From Rhodobacteraceae bacterium HLUCCO07 (GTDB lineage: Bacteria; Pseudomonadota; Alphaproteobacteria; Rhodobacterales; Rhodobacteraceae): a DNA stretch of 64,000 nucleotides. This document shows positions 36,995 through 46,978 of the stretch, one piece after another (the first letter of the stretch is position 1; each line of letters starts with the position of its first letter). A program made the translations under genes and the position numbers. Location: contig LJSU01000018.1 of NCBI GenBank assembly GCA_001314705.1, positions 244,308-308,307 of the forward strand, in the 5' to 3' direction. The notes under the pieces were generated by a model. It did not search any database and had not been told where the DNA came from. It was given only the letters and a program-made list of their open reading frames with translations.

Positions 36995-37208
36995 GTCGCT
37001 CTCCCTTCGTCTCCGGCACAGCAAAGCACGCCCGTCCCGCGCAGGTAAACGCTTTCCCGCCGCACGGGCAAGGAAACGCCGCGGCACGCTCGGCGTCCGC
37101 CCGCCCGGTCCGCTCCGGACGCAAAAAGCACCCTTCCCGCTTTCCCTTTGCGCCCTCATTGGATAGAGGATGCCGAAACCGCACCCGGATCAAGCAGGAC
37201 CATTCATC

Positions 37209-40200
37209 ATGGCAATGGACAAGACATTCAACGCGGCCGAGGCCGAAGCCCGCATCTACCAGGCATGGGAAAAGGCCGGCGCCTTCAAGGCGGGCGCCAA
37301 CGCCTCGCGCGAGGAAACCTTCTGCATCATGATTCCGCCGCCCAACGTGACCGGCGCGCTGCATGTGGGACACGCCTTCAACAACACGTTGCAGGACGTC
37401 CTGATCCGCTGGCACCGGATGCGCGGCTTCGACACGCTCTGGCAACCCGGACAGGACCATGCCGGCATCGCCACGCAGCTCCAGGTCGAAAAGATGCTGG
37501 CGCAAACCCAGCAACCCGGCCGCCGCGAACTGGGGCGCCAGAAATTCCTCGAAAAGGTCTGGGAATGGAAGGGCCAGTACGGCTCGACCATCATCGACCA
37601 ATTGAAACGCCTCGGCTGTTCCTGCGACTGGTCGCGCAACGCCTTTACCATGGCCGGCGCCCCGGGCGATCCGCGCATCGGGCACGAGAATTCCCCGGAT
37701 TTTCACGACGCCGTCATCAAGGTCTTCGTCGAGATGTACAACCAGGGCTACATCTATCGCGGCAAGCGGCTGGTGAACTGGGATCCGCATTTCGAAACCG
37801 CGATTTCCGACCTCGAGGTCGAGAATATCGAAACCCCGGGCCACATGTGGCATTTCAAATACCCGCTCGCCGGGGGCGAAACCTATACCTATGTGGAAAA
37901 GGACGAGGACGGAAACACCATCCTTGAGGAGGAACGCGACTACATCTCCATCGCCACCACCCGCCCCGAAACCATGCTGGGCGATGGCGCGGTGGCGGTT
38001 CACCCCTCGGACACGCGCTATGCCCCCATCGTGGGCAAGCTTTGCGAGATTCCCGTCGGACCCAAGGAACACCGCCGCCAGATCCCGATCATCACCGACG
38101 AGTATCCCGACCCCGATTTCGGCTCGGGCGCGGTCAAGATCACCGGCGCGCATGATTTCAACGATTATGCCGTTGCCAAGCGCAGCGGTATACCCTGTTA
38201 CCGCCTGATGGACACCAAGGGCCACATGCGCGCCGATGGTCGCGCTTACGCCGACGAGGCCGCGGCGGCACAGGATTATGCCCGCGGCACCCCCTTTACC
38301 GAGACCGAGATCGACGCGATCAACCTCGTGCCCGACCACCTGCGCGGCCTCGACCGGTTCGAGGCCCGCGAAAAGGTGGTCGAGGAAATCACCGCCGAGG
38401 GCCTCGCCGTTATGACCCGCGCCGACGATCCGCGGCTTGGCACCACCGCCCTCAAACCCGGCGCCGAGGGCGCCGAGGAAATCGTGCCGCTGGTCGAATC
38501 GAAACCCATCATGCAGCCCTTCGGCGACCGCTCCCAGGTGGTGATCGAACCGATGCTCACCGATCAATGGTTCGTCGATGCCGCACGGGTCGTCGGCCCC
38601 GCCCTCGACGCGGTGCGCGAGGGGCGCACGAAAATCATCCCCGAAGCGGGCGAGAAAACCTATTACCACTGGCTCGAGAACATCGAGCCCTGGTGCATCA
38701 GCCGCCAACTGTGGTGGGGCCACCAGATCCCGGTCTGGTACGGGCTTGACCTTGCGTCGCACGGGTTCAGGGACGACGAGGGCGACGGCGCGCTCGACCT
38801 TGTCGAGATGTCGCTCTTCCTGTCGCGCCAGCACCTGCTCCTGGGCGAGGAACGCCATCACGCGGCGCCCGATTTCGAGCATGTCAAGGTCGGCTTCCAG
38901 GACGTGCTTGCCGCCCTGCCCACCCCGCTCAACCACATGCGCATCATCGAGGTCGCGGACCGCGCCAGCGCCATTCACGAAATGGCCGAAGGCTTTGCCG
39001 AATACGAGGCGACGCAGGATCCGACGAAACTGGTCTACCCGCTCTGGCGCGACGCGGACGTGCTCGACACCTGGTTCTCCTCCGGCCTCTGGCCCATCGG
39101 CACGCTGGGCTGGCCCGACGACACCGAGGAGTTGCGCAAGTATTTCCCCACCGATGTGCTCGTCACCGGCTTCGACATCCTGTTCTTCTGGGTCGCCCGG
39201 ATGATGATGATGCAGCTCGCCGTGGTCGGGCGCGAGCCCTTCCACACCGTCTACCTGCATCAACTGGTCCGCGACGAGAAGGGCCAGAAGATGTCCAAGA
39301 CCCGCGGCAACGTGGTCGATCCGCTCGAAATCGTGGCCGAATACGGTGCCGACGCGCTGCGCTTCACCATGGCGCAGATGGCCGCGATCGGCGGTGTGCT
39401 CAAGCTCTCGACCGACCGGATCAAGGGCTATCGCAATTTCGGCACCAAGATCTGGAACGCCGTGCGCTTTGCCGAGATGAACGGCGTTTACGAGATCCCC
39501 GCCCCCGACGGCATCCCCACCCCTGAGGCCACGGTCAACCGGTGGATCGTGGGCGAGGTCGCGCGCACCCGTGAAACCGTCGATGCGGCCCTGGCCGAGT
39601 ATCGCTTCAACGATGCGGCCAACGCGCTCTATGTCTTCACCTGGGGCAAGCTCTGCGACTGGTATCTGGAATTTTCCAAACCCCTCCTGCAAGGCGAGGA
39701 CAGCGCCGCACGCGATGAAACCCGCGCCACCATGCGCTGGGTGATCGACCAGACGCTGATCCTGCTGCACCCGATCATGCCCTTCATCACCGAGGAGCTT
39801 TGGCAACAAACCGCCGAACGCGACGGCCAGCTCATGCTCACCGACTGGCCCGAATACGGCACCGACCTGATCGACCCAGCCGCCGACCGTGAAATGAACT
39901 GGGTGATCGCGCTGATCGAGGAAATCCGCAGCGCCCGCCAACAGATGCACGTGCCCGCCGGTCTGCACCTGCCGATGCTGCAACGCACGCTCGACGAGGC
40001 AGGCCGCGCTGCATGGGCGCGCAACGAGGTCATGATCAAGCGCCTCGCCCGCATCGAAACCCTGACCGAGGCGGCGGATTTCCCCAAGGGCACCGTCACG
40101 ATTCCCGTCGAGGGCGGCGAGTTCGGCCTGCCGCTCGCCGACATCATCGACGTGGACGCGGAAAAGGCCCGCCTGCAAAAGACGCTCGACAAGCTCGCGA

Positions 40201-40358
40201 AAGAGATCGGCGGACTCAAGGGGCGGCTCGACAACCCAAAATTCGCCGAGAACGCCCCCGAAGAGGTGGTCGAGGAAGCCCGCGACAACCTCCGCGCACG
40301 GCAGGAGGAAGAGGCCACCCTCAAATCCGCCATGCAGCGGCTTGCGGAACTGGACTGA
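37209..40358 (+). CDS. valS: Valyl-tRNA synthetase
   Basis: A 1049-aa class I synthetase. Seen: HIGH-type HVGHAF with [13 protein letters not shown], the editing domain with [32 protein letters not shown], the KMSKS-type [10 protein letters not shown], and a C-terminal coiled coil ([20 protein letters not shown]). Length exceeds the roughly 950 aa of E. coli through an insertion around residues 510-600, before [17 protein letters not shown] at 37209 has an AGCAGGA site upstream. It stands alone here; in many alphaproteobacteria valS sits beside the popZ-like/tolC block. Confidence 0.96.
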   Translation: MAMDKTFNAAEAEARIYQAWEKAGAFKAGANASREETFCIMIPPPNVTGALHVGHAFNNTLQDVLIRWHRMRGFDTLWQPGQDHAGIATQLQVEKMLAQTQQPGRRELGRQKFLEKVWEWKGQYGSTIIDQLKRLGCSCDWSRNAFTMAGAPGDPRIGHENSPDFHDAVIKVFVEMYNQGYIYRGKRLVNWDPHFETAISDLEVENIETPGHMWHFKYPLAGGETYTYVEKDEDGNTILEEERDYISIATTRPETMLGDGAVAVHPSDTRYAPIVGKLCEIPVGPKEHRRQIPIITDEYPDPDFGSGAVKITGAHDFNDYAVAKRSGIPCYRLMDTKGHMRADGRAYADEAAAAQDYARGTPFTETEIDAINLVPDHLRGLDRFEAREKVVEEITAEGLAVMTRADDPRLGTTALKPGAEGAEEIVPLVESKPIMQPFGDRSQVVIEPMLTDQWFVDAARVVGPALDAVREGRTKIIPEAGEKTYYHWLENIEPWCISRQLWWGHQIPVWYGLDLASHGFRDDEGDGALDLVEMSLFLSRQHLLLGEERHHAAPDFEHVKVGFQDVLAALPTPLNHMRIIEVADRASAIHEMAEGFAEYEATQDPTKLVYPLWRDADVLDTWFSSGLWPIGTLGWPDDTEELRKYFPTDVLVTGFDILFFWVARMMMMQLAVVGREPFHTVYLHQLVRDEKGQKMSKTRGNVVDPLEIVAEYGADALRFTMAQMAAIGGVLKLSTDRIKGYRNFGTKIWNAVRFAEMNGVYEIPAPDGIPTPEATVNRWIVGEVARTRETVDAALAEYRFNDAANALYVFTWGKLCDWYLEFSKPLLQGEDSAARDETRATMRWVIDQTLILLHPIMPFITEELWQQTAERDGQLMLTDWPEYGTDLIDPAADREMNWVIALIEEIRSARQQMHVPAGLHLPMLQRTLDEAGRAAWARNEVMIKRLARIETLTEAADFPKGTVTIPVEGGEFGLPLADIIDVDAEKARLQKTLDKLAKEIGGLKGRLDNPKFAENAPEEVVEEARDNLRARQEEEATLKSAMQRLAELD

Positions 40359-40367
40359 CTTCGGGCT

Positions 40368-40417
40368 TCATCTTGCCGAAAATACTCCACGGGGGTCCGG
40401 GGGTGTGAAACCCCCGG
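40368..40417 (+). repeat. AAAATACTC intergenic motif plus hairpin, copy B
   Basis: TCATCTTGCCGAAAATACTC (from 40368) starts 9 bases after the valS stop and is followed by CCGGGGG-TGTGAAA-CCCCCGG (40397-40417), a 7-bp perfect stem. It lies between convergent valS and crotonase genes; a terminator role is likely. It is nearly identical to copy A. Confidence 0.75.
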
Positions 40418-40525
40418 TCCTGCCCGGCGGCTCACCCACCGCACGGTGCGTTAACCGGATTCCGCGCACCCGGCGCCGCCAACAGGGGGTGCACGGATGG
40501 CAGCCGGACAGCAGCCGGGACTCAC

Positions 40526-40541
40526 CCCCCTGTATTGGGGG
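40526..40541 (-). terminator. C5/G5 hairpin downstream of the crotonase gene
   Basis: CCCCC-TGTATT-GGGGG lies 30 bases beyond the minus-strand crotonase stop. The same 212-base gap (40359-40570) holds copy B of the repeat and two GCGTTAACC words (near 40448 and 40551). No gene is seen in it. Confidence 0.35.
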
Positions 40542-40570
40542 CGAAAACCCGCGTTAACCCCACCGCGCGG

Positions 40571-41362
40571 TCAGGTGAATTTCGGGGCGCGCTTTTGCAT
40601 GTTGGCCGCGATCACCTCCATCTGGTGCGGCTTGCCGATAAGGTCCGCCTGCTCCCGGCTCTCGGCCATCAGAACCGCATCCTCGCCCTCATCCCCCTCG
40701 GCCACGGCGATCAAACGCTTGGCCGCCCGTATCGCGCTGGGGCTCTTTTTCGCAATCAATTCAGCTATTTGCCGCGCCCGCACCAGCGGATCGTCGGCGA
40801 TCTCGCTGACCATTCCCCAGCCCAGCGCCTGATCCGCCGACACTTCCTCGGCCGTGTAGGTCAGCCGCCGGATCACGTCCGAACGCATCAGCTTCGGCAT
40901 CAGCACCATGCCCCCCATATCCGGCACCAGCCCCCATTTCATCTCCATCACGGAAAGCCGAGTCTCCGGATGCGCCACCCGAAGATCCGCCCCCAGCGCC
41001 AGCTGCAACCCGGCCCCGAAAACCACCCCGTGCAGGCTCGCGATCACCGGCACCGGCACCCGGCGCCAGACCATTGCAACCTCCTGATAAAGATTGGTAT
41101 TCTTTCCGGCGCGCCGCGGCATCACCACCGCTTCCGGGTCGCCTCCGGCCAGGGCCGCGAAACTCGCCACATCGAGCCCGGCACAGAACGCCCGCCCCTC
41201 GCCCGACAGCACCACGGCGCGGATATCGGCCCTGTCACACAGCGCCTCGCCCGCCGCCACGATCGCCTCGGCCATCTCGGTATCGACCCCGTTCATCTTG
41301 TGCCCCCGGGTCAGCGTCACATGGGCGATGTGATCCATTATTTCCGTTGTCACGCGTGCCAT
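40571..41362 (-). CDS. Enoyl-CoA hydratase/isomerase (crotonase) family protein
   Basis: A 263-aa crotonase-fold enzyme acting on acyl-CoA thioesters. Seen: the oxyanion-hole segments AFCAGLDVASFAAL and HGVVFGAGLQLALGADLRVA, then MEMKWGLVPDMGGMVLMPKL; the first catalytic Glu position of true hydratases reads Phe/Gly, while the second region keeps Met-Gly, so the exact reaction (hydratase, isomerase or other) is open. The second of two near ATGs, at 41362, is preferred because GGAG sits eight bases before it; the ATG at 41368 is too close to that site. Confidence 0.87.
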   Translation of the reverse strand: MARVTTEIMDHIAHVTLTRGHKMNGVDTEMAEAIVAAGEALCDRADIRAVVLSGEGRAFCAGLDVASFAALAGGDPEAVVMPRRAGKNTNLYQEVAMVWRRVPVPVIASLHGVVFGAGLQLALGADLRVAHPETRLSVMEMKWGLVPDMGGMVLMPKLMRSDVIRRLTYTAEEVSADQALGWGMVSEIADDPLVRARQIAELIAKKSPSAIRAAKRLIAVAEGDEGEDAVLMAESREQADLIGKPHQMEVIAANMQKRAPKFT

Positions 41363-41537
41363 CGGCATTTCTCCCTTGGTCTGGGCCAAGATTGCCGCGT
41401 CATCGCAGCGCTGAGAACCCCTGACCCTGCGGCACACCCCATCAAGGCTTTGCTAACACGTTGGCTCCATAATCGGTCCAACACGGGGGCGCATTCGCCA
41501 TCTTGCCGTGCCCCACGCATCCGGGTTAACTCGCGCC

Positions 41538-42647
41538 ATGACACATGGACCGCGCCTGACCCGCCTTGCCCAAACCCTGCCCGCCACGGTGCCCTTCGTC
41601 GGCCCCGAGGCACAGGAACGCGCCCGTGGCGCGGCCTTCGCCGCCCGCATCGGCGCCAATGAAAACGTTTTCGGCCCCTCGCCCAAGGCAATCAAGGCCA
41701 TGCAGCGCGCCGCCAGCGAGATCTGGATGTACGGCGACCCCGAAAGCCATGACCTGCGCGCCGCACTTGCCCGCCACCACGGTATGCAGCCCGAAAACAT
41801 CATGGTCGGCGAAGGCATCGACGGGCTGCTGGGCTATCTTGCCCGGCTCACCATCGAACCCGGCGACCGCGTCGTGACCTCAGATGGCGCCTATCCCACC
41901 TTCAACTACCACGTCGCCGGCTTCGGTGGCGAGCTGATCAAGCTCCCCTATCGCGACGACCGCGAAGACCTGCCCGCCCTGCTGGAAAAGGCCGCCGAGA
42001 CAGAGGCGAAACTGGTCTATTTCGCCAATCCCGACAACCCGATGGGCACCTGGACCGAAGCCGCCGAAATCGAGGCTGCCCTCGATTCGATACCCGAGGG
42101 CACGCTCTTGATCCTCGATGAGGCCTATGTCGAATTCGCCCCCGCCGGGATCGCGTCCATGATCGACATCGACGATCCACGCGTCATAAGGATGCGCACC
42201 TTTTCAAAGGCTTACGGCATGGCCGGTGCGCGCGTGGGCTATGCGATGGGAGCCGCTCCCCTCATCAATGCGTTCAACAAGATCCGTAATCATTTCGGCA
42301 TGAACCGCGCCGCGCAGGCCGGCGCGCTGGCTGCACTCGACGATCCGCAATACCTCGCCAAGGCCATTGCCGACGTGGCCCATGCCCGTGAAGAGATCAC
42401 CCGCATCGCCGCCGAGAACGGGCTCGTCGCGCTGCCTTCGGCCGCCAATTTCGTGGCCGTCGATTGCGGCGGCGACGGCGCCTTTGCCAAGTCCGTTCTG
42501 GATCAACTCGTCGCCCGTGGCATCTTCGTGCGCATGCCCTTCGCCGCGCCGGGCAACCGTTGCATCCGCATCAGCTGTGGCCGGCCCGCCGACCTGGCCC
42601 TTCTGGAAAAAAACCTGCCCGAGGCCCTCGCCGCCGCCCGTGCCTGA
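41538..42647 (+). CDS. PLP-dependent aminotransferase, HisC-like
   Basis: A 369-aa class I/II fold-type I aminotransferase. Seen: ARIGANENVFGPSPKA, the substrate/cofactor loop YFANPDNPMGTW, ILDEAYVEFAP, the PLP lysine in RTFSKAYGMAGARVGYAMG, and RISCGRPADL near the C-terminus with the carboxylate-binding Arg. The pattern is closest to histidinol-phosphate aminotransferases, but no his genes adjoin and a broader amino-acid specificity is possible. No clear ribosome site precedes the ATG. Confidence 0.88.
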   Translation: MTHGPRLTRLAQTLPATVPFVGPEAQERARGAAFAARIGANENVFGPSPKAIKAMQRAASEIWMYGDPESHDLRAALARHHGMQPENIMVGEGIDGLLGYLARLTIEPGDRVVTSDGAYPTFNYHVAGFGGELIKLPYRDDREDLPALLEKAAETEAKLVYFANPDNPMGTWTEAAEIEAALDSIPEGTLLILDEAYVEFAPAGIASMIDIDDPRVIRMRTFSKAYGMAGARVGYAMGAAPLINAFNKIRNHFGMNRAAQAGALAALDDPQYLAKAIADVAHAREEITRIAAENGLVALPSAANFVAVDCGGDGAFAKSVLDQLVARGIFVRMPFAAPGNRCIRISCGRPADLALLEKNLPEALAAARA

Positions 42648-42706
42648 CGCGATCTTTACCGTCTGTTCGTCTTTTCCGCGCTTAACTGCCCGGGAGAGGA
42701 ACCGTC

Positions 42707-42910
42707 ATGCAAGACAGCACCCACCGCGCAGCACCGGACCACACCAGTCCCGCACTCGTCCTGGCGCTGGTGAATCTCTTGTGGTCCTTCTTGCTGATCT
42801 GGGTCAGTTTCGGCCTGCCCGCCGTGCTGGTTCTTGCGGTATTGCTGAACTATCTGATTTCCCGCCTCGGCCATTGTCGCATGCGACAGGCTCGCGAGCC
42901 GAAGAACTGA
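42707..42910 (+). CDS. Small membrane protein
   Basis: A 67-aa protein with a hydrophobic stretch (LVLALVNLLWSFLLIWVSFG then LPAVLVLAVLLNYLI) long enough for one or two TM helices and a basic C-terminal tail (SRLGHCRMRQAREPKN). GGGAGAGGA lies upstream of the ATG at a good distance, which supports real translation. Function unknown; no family recognised. Confidence 0.6.
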   Translation: MQDSTHRAAPDHTSPALVLALVNLLWSFLLIWVSFGLPAVLVLAVLLNYLISRLGHCRMRQAREPKN

Positions 42911-42919
42911 CACTCGTCT

Positions 42920-42939
42920 CTTTCTTGGGAAAAATACTC
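42920..42939 (+). repeat. AAAATACTC intergenic motif, copy C
   Basis: CTTTCTTGGGAAAAATACTC lies in the 66-base gap between the convergent small membrane protein and class V aminotransferase genes. It differs from copy D (33574) at one base. Confidence 0.7.
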
Positions 42940-42976
42940 GAATCTTTGCCCCCCACACGCAGGACAAGGCCCAGCT

Positions 42977-44179
42977 TCAGCCCTCCACCCGGGCCAATTC
43001 TGCTGCCGCCGCCTCAAGCGCCCCGCTGCCCCGGGGAATGTCCAGCGCCGCGAATGCCGCCTCGACCCCGCCCAGCAAGCCCATGATCATCTGCGCATTC
43101 ACATGCCCCATATGGCCCATCCGGAAAAAACCCTCGCCCTTCTCGTCTCCCGGCTCCGACATCCCCAGGCCAATGCCCAGCGTCAGACCGGCATGCTCCT
43201 CAACCCAGCGGCGCAGGCGCGGCCCGTGGGGCAGACCGATGCGCAACGCGGTGACCGCGTGCGAGCGATACGCGCGGTCCCGGATGTTGAGGGTGAGAGG
43301 CCCTTCCTGCCCCCACGTCTCGCAGGCCGCCCAGATCGCGCGGGCGTTGCGCGCATGCCGGGACCAGATTGCCTCGATTCCCTCTTCGCGAATCATGTCC
43401 AGCGCCTCGCGCAGCGCGAAAAGGTGGTGCGTCGGGGCGGTGCCGCCGAAATACTGGTAATAGATCTCGGGGTTGGCTCGCGGCCCCCAATCCCAATATC
43501 GGCTGACCCGCTTAACCCGCGCCCGCGTCGCGTCCGCACGGTCATTGAAGAAAACGAAAGCCAGCCCCGGCGGCACCATCAGCCCTTTCTGGCTTCCGGT
43601 AACGGCCACGTCGACGCCCCAGGCATCCATCTCGAACCGGTCGCAGCCCATTGAAGCGATGCAATCAGCCATCAGGATCGCGTCATGCCCCGCCGCGTCG
43701 ATCGCTCCGCGCAACCCGGCCATGTCGTTGCGGACGCTTGACGATGTATCCACATGGGTTGCGATCACCGCCTTGATCCGCCCGTCACGATCACCACGCA
43801 GCGCCTCTTCCACCCGGTTCGGGTCGAGCGGGCGGGCATGCCCGAAATCTATCATCTCGACCTCGGCGCCCAGGCCTTCGGCCATGTCGGCCCAACCATG
43901 GCCAAAGCGACCCGTCGCTGGCATCAGCACACGGTCGCCCGGGTTGAGCACATTGGCCAGTGCCGCCTCCCAAGCGCCATGTCCGTTCGAAACATAAATT
44001 GCCGCGTGGCCCTCGGTCCGCGCCACGTATTTCAGATCGGGGAGGAGCGTGGCCGTCATCTCGTGCAGCGCACCCTCATATATGTTCGGCGCCGGACGGT
44101 GCATCGCCCTGAGCACCCTGTCGGGCATCACCGAAGGTCCCGGAATGGCAAGGTATTCACGACCACCAGTGTCTGACAT
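42977..44179 (-). CDS. Class V aminotransferase (alanine/serine-glyoxylate type)
   Basis: A 400-aa PLP enzyme of the AGXT/SPT group. Seen: IPGPSVMPDRVLRAM near the N-terminus, YVSNGHGAWEAALANVLNPGD, THVDTSSSVRND, ADCIASMGCDRF, the PLP lysine in VAVTGSQKGLMVPPGLAFV and the C-terminal FFRMGHMGHVNAQMIMGLLG. Likely a transaminase using glyoxylate or pyruvate; the partner amino acid is unknown. Confidence 0.9.
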   Translation of the reverse strand: MSDTGGREYLAIPGPSVMPDRVLRAMHRPAPNIYEGALHEMTATLLPDLKYVARTEGHAAIYVSNGHGAWEAALANVLNPGDRVLMPATGRFGHGWADMAEGLGAEVEMIDFGHARPLDPNRVEEALRGDRDGRIKAVIATHVDTSSSVRNDMAGLRGAIDAAGHDAILMADCIASMGCDRFEMDAWGVDVAVTGSQKGLMVPPGLAFVFFNDRADATRARVKRVSRYWDWGPRANPEIYYQYFGGTAPTHHLFALREALDMIREEGIEAIWSRHARNARAIWAACETWGQEGPLTLNIRDRAYRSHAVTALRIGLPHGPRLRRWVEEHAGLTLGIGLGMSEPGDEKGEGFFRMGHMGHVNAQMIMGLLGGVEAAFAALDIPRGSGALEAAAAELARVEG

Positions 44180-44341
44180 CTTGGGGCTCTCCTGATATTT
44201 CGCGCGACATTAGCCGCTGCCCGACCGGCGTCAATCCCGTTCCGGCGTGGTGACAGCCTGCCTTGCCACATCGCGGCCCCTTGTCTACATGGGGCCTGAT
44301 CAGGGCCGATACCCGGCCAATGAATGAACGGAATGCCGCGC

Positions 44342-45025
44342 ATGACGCCGATCGCAAAATTCCACACCTGGCGGCGAAACCTGCGCGATGATCTCAAGGT
44401 CAGTTCGCTCGCCACGCCCGAGGATAGACGCAAGGCCAGACAGTACATGCTCTGGTTCGATCATGAGATCGTGCGTATTCCCTGGGCCAACTTTGGGCAG
44501 GTCGCACCCGGCGTCTACCGGTCCAACCAACCGACACGCGCGCGGCTCGAGAATTACGCGGCGCGCGGTATCAAGACGATCCTGTTCCTGCGCGCCGCGT
44601 CCCCTATCCCGCCATATCTCTTCGCGCGAGAAAACTGCGAGGCGCTCGGCCTCACACTGGTCGAGCGGAGCCTCTCTGCCCGCTCGGCGCCCAAACGCGA
44701 AAGGGTCATGGATCTGATCGCGACCTTTCCAACGCTGGAAAAACCGTTTCTGATGCATTGCAAATCCGGCGCCGACCGGGCCAGCCTCGCCTCGGTGATC
44801 TGGCTTCTGTCCCAGGAAGGGGCGAGCGTTGCGCAAGCCCGCAAGATGCTCAGCCCCCGGTTCATCCATTTCAAATGGACGAGAACCGGCATTCTTGACT
44901 ATTTCCTCGACACATACGAGGCACGTAACGCCCGCACGCCGATCCGCTTCGCCGACTGGGTGGCCACGGAATATGACCCTGCCGCACTTCAGGCGGGCTT
45001 CGACGACAAGGTGCCACCGGCATGA
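44342..45025 (+). CDS. Protein-tyrosine-phosphatase-like protein
   Basis: A 227-aa cysteine phosphatase of the dual-specificity/PTP fold. The P-loop MHCKSGADRAS (HC-x5-R) is present, preceded by the family start around VAPGVYRSNQPTRARLENYA and GIKTILFLR. Substrate unknown: phosphoprotein, phospholipid or polyphosphate. Three in-frame ATGs (44324, 44333, 44342) are possible; 44342 matches the MTPIAKFHTWRRNLRD start I recall for relatives. It overlaps the ABC exporter gene by ATGA, so the two proteins probably act together. Confidence 0.82.
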   Translation: MTPIAKFHTWRRNLRDDLKVSSLATPEDRRKARQYMLWFDHEIVRIPWANFGQVAPGVYRSNQPTRARLENYAARGIKTILFLRAASPIPPYLFARENCEALGLTLVERSLSARSAPKRERVMDLIATFPTLEKPFLMHCKSGADRASLASVIWLLSQEGASVAQARKMLSPRFIHFKWTRTGILDYFLDTYEARNARTPIRFADWVATEYDPAALQAGFDDKVPPA

Positions 45026-46917
45026 GCGCGCCTGCCCCGCAACACGACCCTGCCGCGCCCGGCAGCCCCCGCAGCCGGGAACTGGTCACATGGATCTGGC
45101 GCGATTTCCTGCGCAGACATTGGATCGTGATCCTTCTCGCCTTTTGCTTCATGGCCCTCGAAGGCGCGATGCAAGGGGCGCTCGCCCTCATGATGCGACC
45201 CATGTTCGACGACGTCTTTGTTGCCGGTGAACAGGGCGCGCTCATATGGGTCGGTCTCGGGGTGATGGGCATTTTTCTAATCCGCGCACTGGCCGGACTC
45301 GGCCAGAAAACCGCCCTGTCCTATATCGCCCAGAATGTCGCCGCAGACATGCGCTGCAATCTCCTCGATGGAATCATGACGCAGGACGGAGGCTTTCACC
45401 AATCCCACCCGCCCGGTTTCCTGATCCAGCGGGTGCAGACCGACGTGACCACCGTCAACAACGTCTGGCCCAAACTCATGACCGGGCTGGGACGTGACCT
45501 CATTTCGCTTGTCGTGCTGATCGGGGTCGCGCTCTCGGTCGACTGGAAATGGACGCTCGTGGCGATGGTCGGCGCGCCTCTGCTGATCGCGCCAAGCCAG
45601 CTTGTGCAACGTTTCGTTCGCGCACGCGCGCGCGAAGCCCGCGATCTGGGAGCAAGGCTTGCCACGCGACTGGACGAAGTCTTTCACGGGATCATCCCGG
45701 TGAAACTGAACCGCCTCGAAACCTATCAATCCAACCGCTACAAGTCGCTCTCGCGCGATCTCATTCGCACCGAGGTCCGTACCACAGCAGGCTCTGCGGC
45801 CATCCCCGGTCTTGTCGATGTCATGGCCGGGATCGGATTCTTCGGCGTGCTCTACTACGGCGGGCGCGAAATCATCGAGGGTCAGAAAACGGTTGGTGAG
45901 TTCATGTCATTCTTCACCGCTATCGGCCTGGCCTTCGAACCGTTGCGCCGCATTGGCGCCATGGCAGGGCTGTGGCAAGTGGCGGCCTCGGGGCTGGAGC
46001 GGGTCAAAGATCTCTATGACGCCGAACCGACGCTCGTCTCTCCCAGCAACCCGGTCCCCCCACCCACAGGGGTGCCCGGAATCACGCTGTCTGACGTCCA
46101 TCTGGCCTATGGCGACACCACGGTTCTGTGTGGGCTTGACCTGATCGCGGAGCCGGGCAAGACCACCGCGCTTGTCGGGGCGTCCGGCGCAGGAAAGTCA
46201 ACCGTGTTCAACATTCTCACCCGGCTTGTCGATCCGCAGAAGGGCAAGGTCCGGATCGGCAATGTCGATGCCTCGGCCATGACCCTTGGCGACCTGCGCG
46301 ATCTTTTCTCGGTGGTCAGCCAGGATGCGGCACTGTTCGACGAAACACTGCGCGAAAACATCCTGCTAGGCCGCACCGACGTCTCCGACGCACAGCTCGA
46401 CAAGGTGCTCAGGGCCGCCCATGTCACCGATTTCCTGCCAAAGCTGGCCCAGGGGCTCGACGCGCAGGTCGGACCACGTGGCTCCAACCTCTCGGGCGGT
46501 CAGCGCCAGCGCGTGGCGATTGCCCGCGCGCTCTTGCGCGATACGCCCATCCTGCTGCTGGACGAGGCGACATCGGCCCTTGATGCCGAGTCCGAGAAGG
46601 TGGTCCAGGAAGCGCTTGAAAAGCTCTCCAAGGGGCGTACCACGATCGTCATCGCTCACCGGCTCTCGACGGTGCGCGACGCCGACCGGATCGTGGTGAT
46701 GGACCGGGGCCGCGTCGTCGATCAGGGCACGCATGAGGAACTGCTTGCCCGCGGGGGTCTCTATGCCAGGCTTCACGCGCTCCAGTTCAAGACCGACGGC
46801 CCCACCGCCGACAGCGTTGCGCAGGCCAGGCTGGCCAAATCGAACGCGGGAAACAGCACCCCCTCCGAAGCGCCGCGTGGACTGATCTGGCGCCTGGCAA
46901 GACTCTTCTCGCCCTGA
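45022..46917 (+). CDS. ABC exporter, fused membrane and ATPase domains (MsbA-like)
   Basis: A 631-aa half-transporter. The N-terminal six-TM domain (about 25-330) includes the type-1 exporter loops; the ATPase domain has Walker A GASGAGKST (about 386-394), Q loop VVSQDA, signature LSGGQRQR (about 490), Walker B LLLDEATSALD (about 513) and the switch His in AHRLSTVRDAD. A dimer would export lipids or another hydrophobic substrate. It is translated with the PTP-like protein. Confidence 0.94.
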   Translation: MSAPAPQHDPAAPGSPRSRELVTWIWRDFLRRHWIVILLAFCFMALEGAMQGALALMMRPMFDDVFVAGEQGALIWVGLGVMGIFLIRALAGLGQKTALSYIAQNVAADMRCNLLDGIMTQDGGFHQSHPPGFLIQRVQTDVTTVNNVWPKLMTGLGRDLISLVVLIGVALSVDWKWTLVAMVGAPLLIAPSQLVQRFVRARAREARDLGARLATRLDEVFHGIIPVKLNRLETYQSNRYKSLSRDLIRTEVRTTAGSAAIPGLVDVMAGIGFFGVLYYGGREIIEGQKTVGEFMSFFTAIGLAFEPLRRIGAMAGLWQVAASGLERVKDLYDAEPTLVSPSNPVPPPTGVPGITLSDVHLAYGDTTVLCGLDLIAEPGKTTALVGASGAGKSTVFNILTRLVDPQKGKVRIGNVDASAMTLGDLRDLFSVVSQDAALFDETLRENILLGRTDVSDAQLDKVLRAAHVTDFLPKLAQGLDAQVGPRGSNLSGGQRQRVAIARALLRDTPILLLDEATSALDAESEKVVQEALEKLSKGRTTIVIAHRLSTVRDADRIVVMDRGRVVDQGTHEELLARGGLYARLHALQFKTDGPTADSVAQARLAKSNAGNSTPSEAPRGLIWRLARLFSP

Positions 46918-46978
46918 CACCTGTTCAGGGACCTTTCGACACATATATTCAATGGGCGAACGGACAGGAGACGAAACC

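Noticed and set aside
36297-40178. Open frame of 1293 codons antisense to valS and running into the amidase gene
   Set aside because: Both real genes have full catalytic motifs; this frame has none and spans two unrelated genes.
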